64,000 nt of DNA from JBCDGZ01 sp038750655 (GTDB lineage: Bacteria; Bacteroidota; Bacteroidia; Chitinophagales; Saprospiraceae): the NCBI GenBank assembly GCA_038750655.1, contig JBCDGZ010000003.1, positions 61,704-125,703 of the forward strand. The letters run 5' to 3'. The notes beneath the pieces were generated by a model. It was not told the DNA's origin, did not search any database, and was given only the letters and a program-made list of their open reading frames with translations. The position numbers and the translations under genes were made by a program. This document shows, in pieces, positions 17,654-26,518 of this stretch (within the stretch, counting starts at the first letter, position 1; each line of letters starts with the position of its first letter).

Positions 17654-18301
17654 ATGGCTGATCTAAGCACCAAACAGAAAATTCTTAACGCCTCTATTCG
17701 TCTGTTCAATGAAAATGGTATGGCCAATGTGCGCCTACAGCAAATAGCCAATGACATCGGAATCAGTGCTGGTAATCTAGCCTATCACTTCCGCAATAAG
17801 GAGGCTATTGTAGAGGCCATCAATGAAGACCTCTATCAAGAAACCTCCCAGATTCTGTCCTATTACCGTCTTTTTCCCAACCTGATGGATTTTGATAATC
17901 AGCTGAACCAGTACTTTAGGTTTATTCAGAAATATCCCTTCTATTTTTTGGATTTGCTGGAAATAGAACGACATTACCCCGAAATCCGGTCCAAACGACA
18001 ATTGCACATCGAAAAAATGATCAGCCAGGTTCGTAAGCGCTTTGATTTTAATCGGCAGCGTGGTCTGATCGTTGAAGAGCCTCGCCCCGGCGTCTACGAT
18101 GACGTGGCTAATGCCATTTGGGTATTGATTACCTTCTGGGTGCCACAGAATCAGGTGAGAGGAACGGAGGCGACTTTGAAAACTTGTGAGTTTAAAGAAA
18201 TGATCTGGAATCAGATGTTTCCCTATTTTACGGAGAAAGGGATCGCCGAGTTTGACCAGCTGATTCGTCCGCTGCTCGAACGACACAGCTCGGATAATTG
18301 A
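17654..18301 (+). CDS. TetR family transcriptional regulator (second paralogue)
   Basis: 215 residues; TetR helix-turn-helix in the first 50 residues (KQKILNASIRLFNENG ... SAGNLAYHFRNKEAI). Paralogous over its full length to the regulator at 16518. It ends 31 bp before the first hydrogenase small-subunit gene and is probably in the same transcript. It is a candidate binder of the paired TAG-N6-TTTTCTA sites at 22620 and 29211. Confidence 0.88.
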   Translation: MADLSTKQKILNASIRLFNENGMANVRLQQIANDIGISAGNLAYHFRNKEAIVEAINEDLYQETSQILSYYRLFPNLMDFDNQLNQYFRFIQKYPFYFLDLLEIERHYPEIRSKRQLHIEKMISQVRKRFDFNRQRGLIVEEPRPGVYDDVANAIWVLITFWVPQNQVRGTEATLKTCEFKEMIWNQMFPYFTEKGIAEFDQLIRPLLERHSSDN

Positions 18302-18332
18302 GCGATTTTCTTCTCCTCCTAATATGATGTGA

Positions 18333-19274
18333 ATGACAAATTTGATCTGGTTAAAAGGAGGAGCTTGTAGTGGTAATACCATGTCGTTCCTCAATGCTGA
18401 ACAACCTTCGGTTATCGAGCTCGTTACAGATTTCGGTATCCGGATTCTATACCATCCCTCCATTGGGCTGGAAATCGGTGAGCAGGTCAAAGAAGTACTC
18501 AATGATGCCCTCAGCGGGCGTACCCCCCTCGATATATTTGTCTTTGAAGGCTCCATCATCCAAGGGGCCAACGGCAGCGGCAATATGAACAACTACGCCG
18601 GTCGGCCGATGAAGGACTGGGTCAGCGATATGGCCAAAATCGCTAAATACGTTGTAGCCATCGGCGACTGTGCCACCTGGGGCGGCATCATGGCGGTCCC
18701 GCCTAACCCCACCGAATCCACCGGCCTACAATTCCACAAAAAAGAAAAAGGTGGCTATCTCGGCAAAGGCTTCATCACCCGCAGTGGCCTGCCCATCATC
18801 AATATCCCCGGCTGTCCGGCCCATCCAGACTGGATGACTCAGATTCTGGTGGCCATCGCCACCGGCCGTATGGCAGAGATGCAACTGGATGACTATCACC
18901 GCCCCAAAACCTTCTTCACCGACTTTGTCCAAACGGGCTGCCCAAATGTCAGTTCTTTCTTGGAGCAGGTCAAAGGAAATTTTGGCCAGCGGGGAGGCTG
19001 CCTGTTCTACGAAGTAGGCTGCCGAGGCCCGATGAGCCACGCCAGCTGCAACCGCATCCTCTGGAATCGTACGTCCAGTAAAACCCGAGCCAATCACCCC
19101 TGCCTGGGCTGCACCGAGCCCGGTTTTCCGCATCACGACCTCAAAAAAGGCAGCATCTTCAAAACCATGAAATACCTCAATGTTTTTCCCAAAGAGGTGC
19201 CGGAAGGGGAGGGCAAATTGATGTTTTACTTCAAAACGGGGCTGCATAAGGCCCTGCGCGCCAAAAAGGAGTAG
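18333..19274 (+). CDS. hupS: [NiFe]-hydrogenase small subunit, group 2a-like, copy 1
   Basis: 313 residues, roughly two-thirds to 70% identical by eye to the second small subunit at 22779. No Tat signal peptide, so cytoplasmic, as in group 2a (Huc/HupS) enzymes. The iron-sulfur residues are all present: C12 in GGACSGNT, GDCATWGG, IPGCPAHP, and the C-terminal set GCLFYEVGCRGPM, ASCNRILW and PCLGCTEPGF. Asn15 replaces the second proximal-cluster Cys of standard hydrogenases. No large-subunit gene follows; instead a RavA-like ATPase gene does. It may be an alternative electron-transfer subunit for the single large subunit, or a specialised variant with its own partner. Confidence 0.92.
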   Translation: MTNLIWLKGGACSGNTMSFLNAEQPSVIELVTDFGIRILYHPSIGLEIGEQVKEVLNDALSGRTPLDIFVFEGSIIQGANGSGNMNNYAGRPMKDWVSDMAKIAKYVVAIGDCATWGGIMAVPPNPTESTGLQFHKKEKGGYLGKGFITRSGLPIINIPGCPAHPDWMTQILVAIATGRMAEMQLDDYHRPKTFFTDFVQTGCPNVSSFLEQVKGNFGQRGGCLFYEVGCRGPMSHASCNRILWNRTSSKTRANHPCLGCTEPGFPHHDLKKGSIFKTMKYLNVFPKEVPEGEGKLMFYFKTGLHKALRAKKE

Positions 19275-19348
19275 TCGGTAAGCCCTACACTTGCCGTGAA
19301 AAGACCCGGAATTGCTAAACATTTTGTGCAAGATTGTCTTTAAAAGAT

Positions 19349-20917
19349 ATGGAAAAGTATCTAGAGGAACCAGTGGCCGTACGCCATAAGGTGAAAGACC
19401 TGTTGAGCCACTTGTGTAACGGACTGTACGAACGCGAAGAGGCCGTGCGCCTCGCCCTACTGAGTGCTGTTGCGGGCGAAAGTATTTTCTTACTGGGCCC
19501 TCCGGGTGTAGGCAAAAGTTTGATCGCCCGACGATTGAAATACGCCTTCCTCGATGGGGTGTCTTTTGAATACCTGATGAGTAAGTTCAGTACGCCGGAT
19601 GAGGTCTTTGGCCCTATTTCTATCAAAAAGTTAAAAGAAGAAGATAAATACGAACGCCTGACGGATCGCTACCTGCCTGGTGCCAATATCGTTTTTTTGG
19701 ATGAAATCTGGAAGGCCGGCCCTGCTATTCAAAATGCGCTGCTGACCATCCTGAACGAAAAAATTTACCGCAATGGCGATGAGGATATGCAGGTCAATAT
19801 CCGTGGGATCATCACCGCCTCGAATGAGTTGCCGCCCAAAAATGCCAACCTTGCTCCTATCTGGGATCGCTTCTTAATCCGTCTGGAACTAGGTAATATC
19901 AAGAAATTCAAGAACTTCCTGACTATGATCACCGATGTTAAGGATGTGTACGAGGATGATATTCCCAAGGCCCTCAAGTTCAGTAATGAGGAGCTGGACG
20001 AGTGGGGCGACCTGATTGATCAGGTGGAGATTGGTCCGGAGGTACTTAACACCATTCAGTTGGTCAAAATCAAGTTAGAGGAGCATAATGTGCAGCTGGG
20101 GGGCAGTGGCCATGCGATTATCGTCCACGATCGGCGCTGGAAAAAGATCATCCGACTGATGCGGACCTCGGCTTTCCTCAACGGTCGTCAGAAGGTAGAT
20201 CTGATGGATTGTTTTCTGATGAACCATTGCCTTTGGGGGAGTCCGGGACAGCAGCAGAAAATTCGCGATATTCTGACCGAGGCCGTGGCCAAACACGGTT
20301 ACACGATGGCGGTGAACCTGTCTTCGCTCAAAAAAGAGGTCAAAGAATTCCAGGAGGAAGTGGAGAAGGAAATTAGAATCCCGCATACGGTTTCTGCTGA
20401 ACAGCTGATGCCTATTTACGATGAATATTTCCGCTTGGAAAAACAAGAGAGTAAGTTCAAAGGTGTGTTGGTGAAGATTACTGCTTATCGTGCTTTGTCG
20501 ATTGACGATCCGCAGGTGGTGAATTTCTTTGACGAACAAAAAAATCTGGTCAACCGTGTGCGAGCGGCGAAGGGCAAGCAAGAAAATACCATCGAGGTGC
20601 ACCATGACTCGGCCAAAGTCATCTATCGGCTGGAAACGAGGTTGGTGAACCATACGGAGCTGATCACTAAAAAGCCCCACGCCATTGTGCAGCGATTTTG
20701 GGATGAGCGCTATCAGCAGCTCAATAATTTTATTACCCAGCAATTGCAAAATATGAGTGATAACCGGCCCGCGGAGATTGATCTGCTGGATCAGAATATG
20801 TTTGTCGATACGGAGTTTTCGGAGATCGTCAAGCAAAACTTTGAAGAAGTAGCGGCCCATCTGCATCAATTGCAACTGACGCTGGAACAATTGCAGTTTT
20901 CCTACACCAATATCTAA
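19349..20917 (+). CDS. ravA: MoxR-type AAA+ ATPase, RavA-like
   Basis: 522 residues, near the 498 of E. coli RavA. Walker A GPPGVGKS at about 50-57, Walker B IVFLDE at about 114-119, sensor 1 TASNELPP near 155, and a long C-terminal helical region. RavA forms a hexamer that works with the VWA protein ViaA; in E. coli the pair acts on iron-sulfur/flavin respiratory complexes such as NADH dehydrogenase and fumarate reductase (family knowledge). The ViaA-like gene begins 4 bp downstream, and hydrogenase small-subunit genes lie on both sides. A role in assembly or remodelling of the hydrogenase is inferred. ATG 19349 is preferred over TTG 19334. Confidence 0.88.
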   Translation: MEKYLEEPVAVRHKVKDLLSHLCNGLYEREEAVRLALLSAVAGESIFLLGPPGVGKSLIARRLKYAFLDGVSFEYLMSKFSTPDEVFGPISIKKLKEEDKYERLTDRYLPGANIVFLDEIWKAGPAIQNALLTILNEKIYRNGDEDMQVNIRGIITASNELPPKNANLAPIWDRFLIRLELGNIKKFKNFLTMITDVKDVYEDDIPKALKFSNEELDEWGDLIDQVEIGPEVLNTIQLVKIKLEEHNVQLGGSGHAIIVHDRRWKKIIRLMRTSAFLNGRQKVDLMDCFLMNHCLWGSPGQQQKIRDILTEAVAKHGYTMAVNLSSLKKEVKEFQEEVEKEIRIPHTVSAEQLMPIYDEYFRLEKQESKFKGVLVKITAYRALSIDDPQVVNFFDEQKNLVNRVRAAKGKQENTIEVHHDSAKVIYRLETRLVNHTELITKKPHAIVQRFWDERYQQLNNFITQQLQNMSDNRPAEIDLLDQNMFVDTEFSEIVKQNFEEVAAHLHQLQLTLEQLQFSYTNI

Positions 20918-20921
20918 ACTT

Positions 20922-22553
20922 GTGGCGGTAAAAGACATCGAAAAAGAGTTGGAGCAGGAATACGAACGCTTTATTGCCTTCGGCAACCTGCTGGACAAGA
21001 GGATGCGCACCTATATCGTCCAGTACATTCAAAATAAATTTGCGCCCGATCAGCACATCATTCCTACCCTGAATGAGCAGTATTTCGATTATTTTCAAAA
21101 AGCCCTAGACCGCATCTTCCTGATCGAAGGCTTGATGGAAGTCACCCAATACAATCCCCAACTCAAAAAGCAGGTCATCCTCGATATTCTCTACTGGCTG
21201 CGCAAAGCCTACAAAAAGTCGAGAACCAAAAATCCTCATCAGAATGAACAGCAGCGACTGGAAAGCTGGGCCATCACGCCGCTGCACATCTTCGTCAAGC
21301 GCTGGGGGGCCTTGCCGGATTACCTGGGGACAATGTATGATCGGTCGGAGCTGGATTATGTTTTTTTCAAGGAAAAATTCAGAAAGCTGATCAAGACGGA
21401 GGACTTGACCGTCATTAATGAGGAAGACAAGGAGAGAATTGAGGTGCTGTTCCGCAATCTACTTTCCCAATGGGATGCCTTGCTCTATGCTAAAATTCTG
21501 GAATTCCAACTCTCCAAATTCGAAGAAGAGCAAGAGTCCTATCTGGAATTTATGACTAAGAAGGTTAAAGAGTACAACCGGATTCGAGAATTTATCAATC
21601 CCTTCACCAGCTACTTGGGCTGGGATATGTCCCGACAACTCTGGCAAGAGACCTCTTTCGAAATCCTCTACCATTACGACGAGCTGCTGAAAAACGAGCA
21701 GTCCATCAAAGAATTGGCTGATTTGTTGGGCAATATGCGAGAGGCTGAGATCGAGATTGAGGAGGAGGAAATAGAAAAAACCATCATCCGGCAGGAATGG
21801 GTGGTAGACGAGTGGAGCAAATCAGAGATTGTAGGCGTGAAGGAAAGCGATGACCTGGCCCATATGCTCAGCTCTGAGGCTAGCCTGCTCAGCTATGCTC
21901 AAACAGAACTACTCTTTCTCAAAAAATACGCAGACAAAAAGCTGATGACCTTTCGCTATGAGGATAAAAAACTGGTGTCTAGCGAAGACCACTTCACTGA
22001 GATCAATCAGCGCATCAACCAAAAAGAAAAAGGACCCTTCATCATTTGCGTGGATACCAGTGAAAGCATGCACGGCCGGCCGGAGCTGATCGCCAAAGTC
22101 CTCACCCTGGGGGTTCTAAAAATGGCGATGAACCAAAATCGGAAAGCCTATCTGATCAACTTTTCTACGGGCATTCAAACCCTCAACCTCTATGACATCG
22201 CCGAAAATATCGACGCCATTGCGGCCTTCCTCAAAATGTCCTTCTACGGCGGGACGGATGCTACGCTAGCCCTCTACGAAGCCATTCGGCAGCTGGGCAG
22301 CCATGATTACGAAGATGCCGATATTCTGCTGGCCTCTGATTTTATTATGTCAAAAATGGAGTCGGATGTGCTGGAACAGATTCGTTATCACCAGCAAAAT
22401 AAGAATACGCAATTCCACTGCCTCACCATCGGCGATTACGCCAACGAAAATGTACTGGCCGTCTTTGATACCAACTGGGTCTATAACCCCAAAGAAAAAG
22501 GGATTATCCGCTCATTGACCAAAGACATCCAAAGTATCAAAGAACGCTACTAA
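20922..22553 (+). CDS. viaA: VWA-domain protein, ViaA-like partner of RavA
   Basis: 543 residues: a long helical N-terminal region (1-370) and a C-terminal von Willebrand factor A domain. The MIDAS metal site is seen as DTSES (D378, S380, S382), T445 in YGGTDAT and the LLASDF segment. ViaA proteins have this layout and stimulate RavA ATPase. GTG 20922 is the start, 4 bp after ravA, so translation is probably coupled. It is the last gene before a 225-bp regulatory gap preceding hupS copy 2. Confidence 0.87.
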   Translation: MAVKDIEKELEQEYERFIAFGNLLDKRMRTYIVQYIQNKFAPDQHIIPTLNEQYFDYFQKALDRIFLIEGLMEVTQYNPQLKKQVILDILYWLRKAYKKSRTKNPHQNEQQRLESWAITPLHIFVKRWGALPDYLGTMYDRSELDYVFFKEKFRKLIKTEDLTVINEEDKERIEVLFRNLLSQWDALLYAKILEFQLSKFEEEQESYLEFMTKKVKEYNRIREFINPFTSYLGWDMSRQLWQETSFEILYHYDELLKNEQSIKELADLLGNMREAEIEIEEEEIEKTIIRQEWVVDEWSKSEIVGVKESDDLAHMLSSEASLLSYAQTELLFLKKYADKKLMTFRYEDKKLVSSEDHFTEINQRINQKEKGPFIICVDTSESMHGRPELIAKVLTLGVLKMAMNQNRKAYLINFSTGIQTLNLYDIAENIDAIAAFLKMSFYGGTDATLALYEAIRQLGSHDYEDADILLASDFIMSKMESDVLEQIRYHQQNKNTQFHCLTIGDYANENVLAVFDTNWVYNPKEKGIIRSLTKDIQSIKERY

Positions 22554-22619
22554 GTCATTGATTTTCAGCTGATAATGATGGTTTTTGCCCCTCTGCGGCT
22601 ATTTAGACTAATTCCATTT

Positions 22620-22656
22620 TAGGGTATTTTTTCTATTAATTAGGTGTTTTTTTCTA
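22620..22656 (+). promoter_or_regulatory. Pair of operator-like sites upstream of hupSL
   Basis: Two 16-bp sites of form TAG-N6-TTTTCTA lie at 22620-22635 (TAGGGTATTTTTTCTA) and 22641-22656 (TAGGTGTTTTTTTCTA), offset by exactly 21 bp. The right half-site is identical to that of the two perfect palindromes upstream of hypB at 29211 and 29232, which have the same 21-bp offset. The pair ends 6 bp before the likely -33 box, an activator-like place. Confidence 0.5.
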
Positions 22657-22662
22657 AAACTA

Positions 22663-22693
22663 TTTACAAAACCTTTTCTTATTACTATATTTG
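22663..22693 (+). promoter_or_regulatory. Promoter of the hydrogenase structural genes
   Basis: TTTA at 22663-22666 (consensus TTTG), a 19-bp spacer, and TATATTTG at 22686-22693, a perfect TAnnTTTG box. The hupS start codon is 85 bp further on, giving a long untranslated leader. Confidence 0.65.
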
Positions 22694-22778
22694 GTTATCA
22701 TAACGTTTAATGAAATACAATTCTGAATTTTTTAGGATTTCGAATTATCATCTTTTTCAACGAAAATACACCTGAATT

Positions 22779-23738
22779 ATGGCAAATATCTTATGGCTGC
22801 AAGGAGGAGCATGTAGCGGAAACACAATGTCTTTTTTGAATGCAGAAGAACCTACCGTTGTAGAACTTATCGTCGATTTTGGTATTAATATTCTTTGGCA
22901 TCCTTCTATCGGATTGGAGATTGGGCATCAAGTTACGGAGCTGATGAACGATTGTATTTCTGGAAAGACCCAATTGGACATCTTTGTCTTTGAGGGTTCT
23001 GTAGTACAAGGACCTAATGGTACGGGAAAAATGAATTTTTTCGCTGACCGTCCGATGCAAGAGTGGATCAGAGAGTTGTCTGATGCCGCCCAATTTGTAG
23101 TTGCTGTCGGTGACTGTGCGACTTGGGGAGGTATTCCGGCGGTTCCGCCAAATCCGAGTGAGTCTACTGGCTTCCAGTTCCATAAGAAGCAAAAAGGCGG
23201 CTTTTTGGGGTCCGACTTTACCTCTAAGGGAGGATTGCCAGTGATTAACATTCCGGGGTGCCCGGCGCATCCAGATTGGATTACCCAAATTCTAGTAGCG
23301 ATTTCAACGGGTCGTATCGGCGATGTGTTGCTTGATGATTACCACCGTCCTAAGACTTTCTTCACAGACTTTGTCCAGACTGGCTGCCCGAATGCTAGTG
23401 CTTTTTACGAAAAAATTGACGGCCACTTTGGTAAACGAGGAGGCTGCTTATTCTACGAAGTTGGCTGCCGTGGGCCCATGACGCACGCCAGTTGCAATCG
23501 CATTCTTTGGAATCGCCAATCCAGTAAAACCAGAGCCAATCATCCCTGTCTAGGCTGCACTGAACCCGGTTTCCCCCATAACGACTTGGTGAAAGGTAGC
23601 GTCTTTAAAACCATGAAATACCTTGGATTCCTTCCCCGCGAAGTACCGGACGGCGAGAGCAAGCTGGGCTACTACTTTAAGGCGGGCATGAATAAAATAT
23701 TGCCTACTCCGAAAAGCCTAAAGGCTTCTTCGAAATAA
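22779..23738 (+). CDS. hupS: [NiFe]-hydrogenase small subunit, group 2a-like, copy 2
   Basis: 319 residues; electron-transfer subunit with three iron-sulfur clusters that pairs with the large subunit encoded 63 bp downstream. The N-terminus MANILWLQGGACSGNTMSFL and the PCLGCTEPGFPH block match the Huc/HupS (group 2a) family. Cys residues seen: 12, 113, 161, 203, 223, 230, 239, 257 and 260. Asn15 sits where classical small subunits have the second Cys of CxxC, which fits the [3Fe-4S] proximal cluster known for Huc. No Tat signal, so the enzyme is cytoplasmic or on the inner membrane face. Group 2a enzymes are uptake hydrogenases, and some use atmospheric H2 in the presence of O2. Confidence 0.95.
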   Translation: MANILWLQGGACSGNTMSFLNAEEPTVVELIVDFGINILWHPSIGLEIGHQVTELMNDCISGKTQLDIFVFEGSVVQGPNGTGKMNFFADRPMQEWIRELSDAAQFVVAVGDCATWGGIPAVPPNPSESTGFQFHKKQKGGFLGSDFTSKGGLPVINIPGCPAHPDWITQILVAISTGRIGDVLLDDYHRPKTFFTDFVQTGCPNASAFYEKIDGHFGKRGGCLFYEVGCRGPMTHASCNRILWNRQSSKTRANHPCLGCTEPGFPHNDLVKGSVFKTMKYLGFLPREVPDGESKLGYYFKAGMNKILPTPKSLKASSK

Positions 23739-23801
23739 GTCCTACATCAAATTATTCTGTAAAATCACTTCGCTACTGGTGAAGCAAAAAATAAGCAAAA
23801 C

Positions 23802-25400
23802 ATGTCTATAAAGAAAGAGCTCAATGTATCTCCGGTCGGCCGGGTAGAGGGCGATCTGGATGTCAAGGTGTACATGGAAAATGGTGTAGTTACCCGAGCG
23901 CATACTCAAGCGGCTATGTTCAGAGGGTTTGAGAAAATCTTAGCGGGGAAAGACCCACAGTCGGGGCTAATTGTTACCCCCCGTGCCTGCGGCATCTGTG
24001 GAGGTTCTCACCTCTACTGCGCCTCCTCTGCTCTCGATGTAGCCTGGCAAACCACGCTGCCCCCTAATGCGCTGCTACTCAGAGCTATCGGTCAATCCAC
24101 GGAGACTATCCAAAGTATCCCCCGCTGGTTCTACGCCATCTTCGCCACCGATATGGCCAATAAGAAATTCGCTAATAAGCCGCTTTATCAAGAAGTGGTC
24201 AAGCGTTTCGCCGCCTACGTGGGGACCTCTTTTCAGCAAGGCGTAACGGCCTCTGGTCGCCCCGTCGAAGTATATGCCCTCTTCGGCGGTCAGTGGCCCC
24301 ACTCTAGCTACATGGTACCCGGTGGGGTGATGTGTGCACCCACGCTTAAGGATGTCACCCGCGCCCATGCGATCATGAATCAATTCCGCAACGATTGGCT
24401 GGAGCCGGTCTGGCTGGGTTGCTCTATCGAGCGCTACATGCAGATTCAGTCTTGGGATGACATGATGGAATGGCTGGAAGAAAACGAATCACATCGCAAC
24501 AGTGACCTCGGCCTCTTCCTTCGTGCTGGATTGGAATTCGGACTGGATAAATTCGGACAGGGTGTAGGTAAATTCCTGGCCTGGGGGACGTATCTGCACA
24601 AAGATATGTACAACAAGCCGACCATTGAAACTCGCAATGCGGCCACTATTAGTCCTTCTGGTTTCTGGGATGGCAATCAGTATTTCGATGCTGATCATCT
24701 GCAAACCTCTGAGCACGTCAAGCACGCCTGGTACCTCAACCAGGCCGATGGCCTTCATCCTTTCGATGAGCCCATCCCTACTGCTTCGACGGATTCGAGA
24801 GTGCTGGAGCATACGGACTTTAATGATAAGTACAGCTGGTCCAAGGCTCCTCGCTTTATGGGCCACGCTGCCGAGGCTGGCCCGCTGGCTCGGGTGATCA
24901 TGAACGCCAATCCGGCCAATGCTGCCCACCAATTCCAGGATCCGCTCTTCGGCGATATTATGGCCAAGATGGGCCCATCGGTCTACACCCGCGTACTGGC
25001 TCGGATGCACGAAGCACCACGATTGTACACCATGATTGATACCTGGCTGAGTCAAATTCGCCTGGATGATGAATTCTACATCAAGCCTACTGAGCGTGAC
25101 GGCATTGGCTGGGGAGCCACCGAGGCGGCCCGTGGTGCGTTGGCCCACTGGATCAAGATCAAGAATGGGGTGATTGAAAATTACCAGATCATCGCTCCGA
25201 CGACTTGGAATGTTGGGCCGAATGACAGCGAAGGCAACGCCGGACCGATTGAGTCGGCGCTGGAAGGCACCGAAATTGAAGATCCCCACGATCCAGTGGA
25301 AGTGGGAATGGTGGCTCGCTCCTTTGATTCCTGTCTGGTTTGTACCGTCCATGCTCACGACAACAAGACTGGCAAGCAACTGGCGAAATTCAAGTTATAG
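23802..25400 (+). CDS. hupL: [NiFe]-hydrogenase large subunit, group 2a-like
   Basis: 532 residues; catalytic subunit that splits H2 at the Ni-Fe(CN)2CO centre. L1 motif RACGICGGSH at 61-70 gives ligands C63 and C66. L2 motif DSCLVCTVH gives C511 and C514, with H517 as the last residue of the mature protein. A 15-residue C-terminal extension after H517 should be removed by the protease encoded by hupD just downstream. DSC instead of the more common DPC is seen in some groups. It is the only large-subunit gene in the window, against two small-subunit genes. A terminator follows the stop codon. Confidence 0.96.
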   Translation: MSIKKELNVSPVGRVEGDLDVKVYMENGVVTRAHTQAAMFRGFEKILAGKDPQSGLIVTPRACGICGGSHLYCASSALDVAWQTTLPPNALLLRAIGQSTETIQSIPRWFYAIFATDMANKKFANKPLYQEVVKRFAAYVGTSFQQGVTASGRPVEVYALFGGQWPHSSYMVPGGVMCAPTLKDVTRAHAIMNQFRNDWLEPVWLGCSIERYMQIQSWDDMMEWLEENESHRNSDLGLFLRAGLEFGLDKFGQGVGKFLAWGTYLHKDMYNKPTIETRNAATISPSGFWDGNQYFDADHLQTSEHVKHAWYLNQADGLHPFDEPIPTASTDSRVLEHTDFNDKYSWSKAPRFMGHAAEAGPLARVIMNANPANAAHQFQDPLFGDIMAKMGPSVYTRVLARMHEAPRLYTMIDTWLSQIRLDDEFYIKPTERDGIGWGATEAARGALAHWIKIKNGVIENYQIIAPTTWNVGPNDSEGNAGPIESALEGTEIEDPHDPVEVGMVARSFDSCLVCTVHAHDNKTGKQLAKFKL

Positions 25401-25426
25401 AATCATAAACCTATATATGAAAAGCG

Positions 25427-25460
25427 ACCCGTCAAAACCTAAATTGGCGGGTTTCTTTTT
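25427..25460 (+). terminator. Rho-independent terminator after hupL
   Basis: Nine-bp stem ACCCGTCAA / TTGGCGGGT (one G-T pair), 8-nt loop, tail TTCTTTTT. It separates hupSL from hupD and could attenuate rather than fully stop transcription. Confidence 0.85.
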
Positions 25461-25528
25461 ATCTGGAATATTATCACTACTGCTAAAAATCCTTTATATT
25501 TATTTACTGAAGAATAATGATATAAAAT

Positions 25529-26047
25529 ATGACGACAGGTACAAAGCAGGCGCAGCTGAAAACAGCCATCCTTGGCTTTGGTAACCCAGTACGGGCTGAC
25601 GATGGGGTCGGTATCTACGTGATCGAGCAACTGAAAGCCCAAATGGACGAACAAGAGCATGTTCAACTCTTTGATATGGGTACCTCGGCTTTCGAAGTCC
25701 TGTTTCAGCTCAAAGGGCACGATCGGATCATTTTGGTGGATGCTGTGATCAATACCGAGGAGGAAGTCGGAACGCTTTACAAGCTGCCGGCACAGGAGGT
25801 GGAGGCGCAGATTGAGGACGATCCGATGGTTTTTCTGCACAGCTTGAAATGGGATCAGGCGCTGTCCTACGCCCGAAAGATTTTGCGGGAGGAGTATCCC
25901 GAAGATATTGAAGTCTACCTGATTGCTATCGACGATACGAAGTTCAATGTCGGCATGTCTGAGGCGGCGAAGGCCGGTGGAGATCGGGTAGTGGAAATTT
26001 TATTAAACGAATTAAACCCCCAAGTTGTGACGAACGAGAGTCAGTAA
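25529..26047 (+). CDS. hupD: Hydrogenase maturation endopeptidase (HupD/HyaD family)
   Basis: 172 residues. The N-terminal GFGNPVRADDGVG motif contains the first Ni-binding acid, and DMGTSAF and FLHSLKWDQAL contain the remaining conserved positions (the His of LHSL is the expected third ligand). It cuts the C-terminal extension of the large subunit after Ni insertion. The gene lies 128 bp after hupL, beyond a terminator, so it may have its own promoter in the AT-rich gap. Confidence 0.93.
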   Translation: MTTGTKQAQLKTAILGFGNPVRADDGVGIYVIEQLKAQMDEQEHVQLFDMGTSAFEVLFQLKGHDRIILVDAVINTEEEVGTLYKLPAQEVEAQIEDDPMVFLHSLKWDQALSYARKILREEYPEDIEVYLIAIDDTKFNVGMSEAAKAGGDRVVEILLNELNPQVVTNESQ

Positions 26048-26139
26048 GGAAGATTTTGTGAACCACGAGATGGTGATTCAAATATCTGACGCATTGACTC
26101 TTATAATAGTGAATCGCACTTGCATTAAACAATAAATCC

Positions 26140-26508
26140 ATGTTTATCCCTCCCAATCGGTTGAAAGAGGAACTGGGCCGGCCATCGGCAGGAAAGAGCG
26201 AGCTGCGCTTAAAGTCCGCCCATTTGCTGATCGGTCATCAGTTGGTACAGCAAGCTTTGGGAGCGGCCGACAATGTCTATATGGTCTATTACCCTGACCG
26301 TGGCAGCCTCTTGATTGCCCCGGTTAGCGATGAACTTTTTAAGAATCTACATAAAGCTAGCCAGCACATGCTCAAAAGCCGCAATTTGAACGGTGACAAA
26401 AGCATTGCTATACACGAAATCTTAATTGATCACCAGCTTGATCGGACCGATCGTGATCTGGAATACGAGTTAGAAAAAGGATTGGGTATTTTAAAAGTGA
26501 ATCTGTAA
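26140..26508 (+). CDS. Small unknown protein of the hydrogenase cluster
   Basis: 122 residues, soluble, no Cys and no recognised domain. It begins MFIPPNRLKEELG, much like the start of the next protein (MLIPPNFPTPLS), although the rest differs. It contains a MVYYPDRGSLLIAPVSDELF segment and an acidic-basic C-terminal part. It sits between the maturation protease and the TPR protein. I do not recognise the family; a role in hydrogenase assembly or function is inferred only from position. Confidence 0.7.
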   Translation: MFIPPNRLKEELGRPSAGKSELRLKSAHLLIGHQLVQQALGAADNVYMVYYPDRGSLLIAPVSDELFKNLHKASQHMLKSRNLNGDKSIAIHEILIDHQLDRTDRDLEYELEKGLGILKVNL

Positions 26509-26518
26509 ATGAACATCT

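Noticed and set aside
17777..18592. 271-codon minus-strand frame across tetR and hupS
   Set aside because: Covers a clear gene boundary on the other strand and has no motif.
20075..21010. 311-codon open frame antisense to ravA and viaA
   Set aside because: Overlaps two well-supported genes and their junction; no protein motif.
24489..25379. 296-codon open frame antisense to hupL
   Set aside because: It lies fully inside the conserved hupL gene, has no recognisable motif, and follows from codon bias on the other strand.
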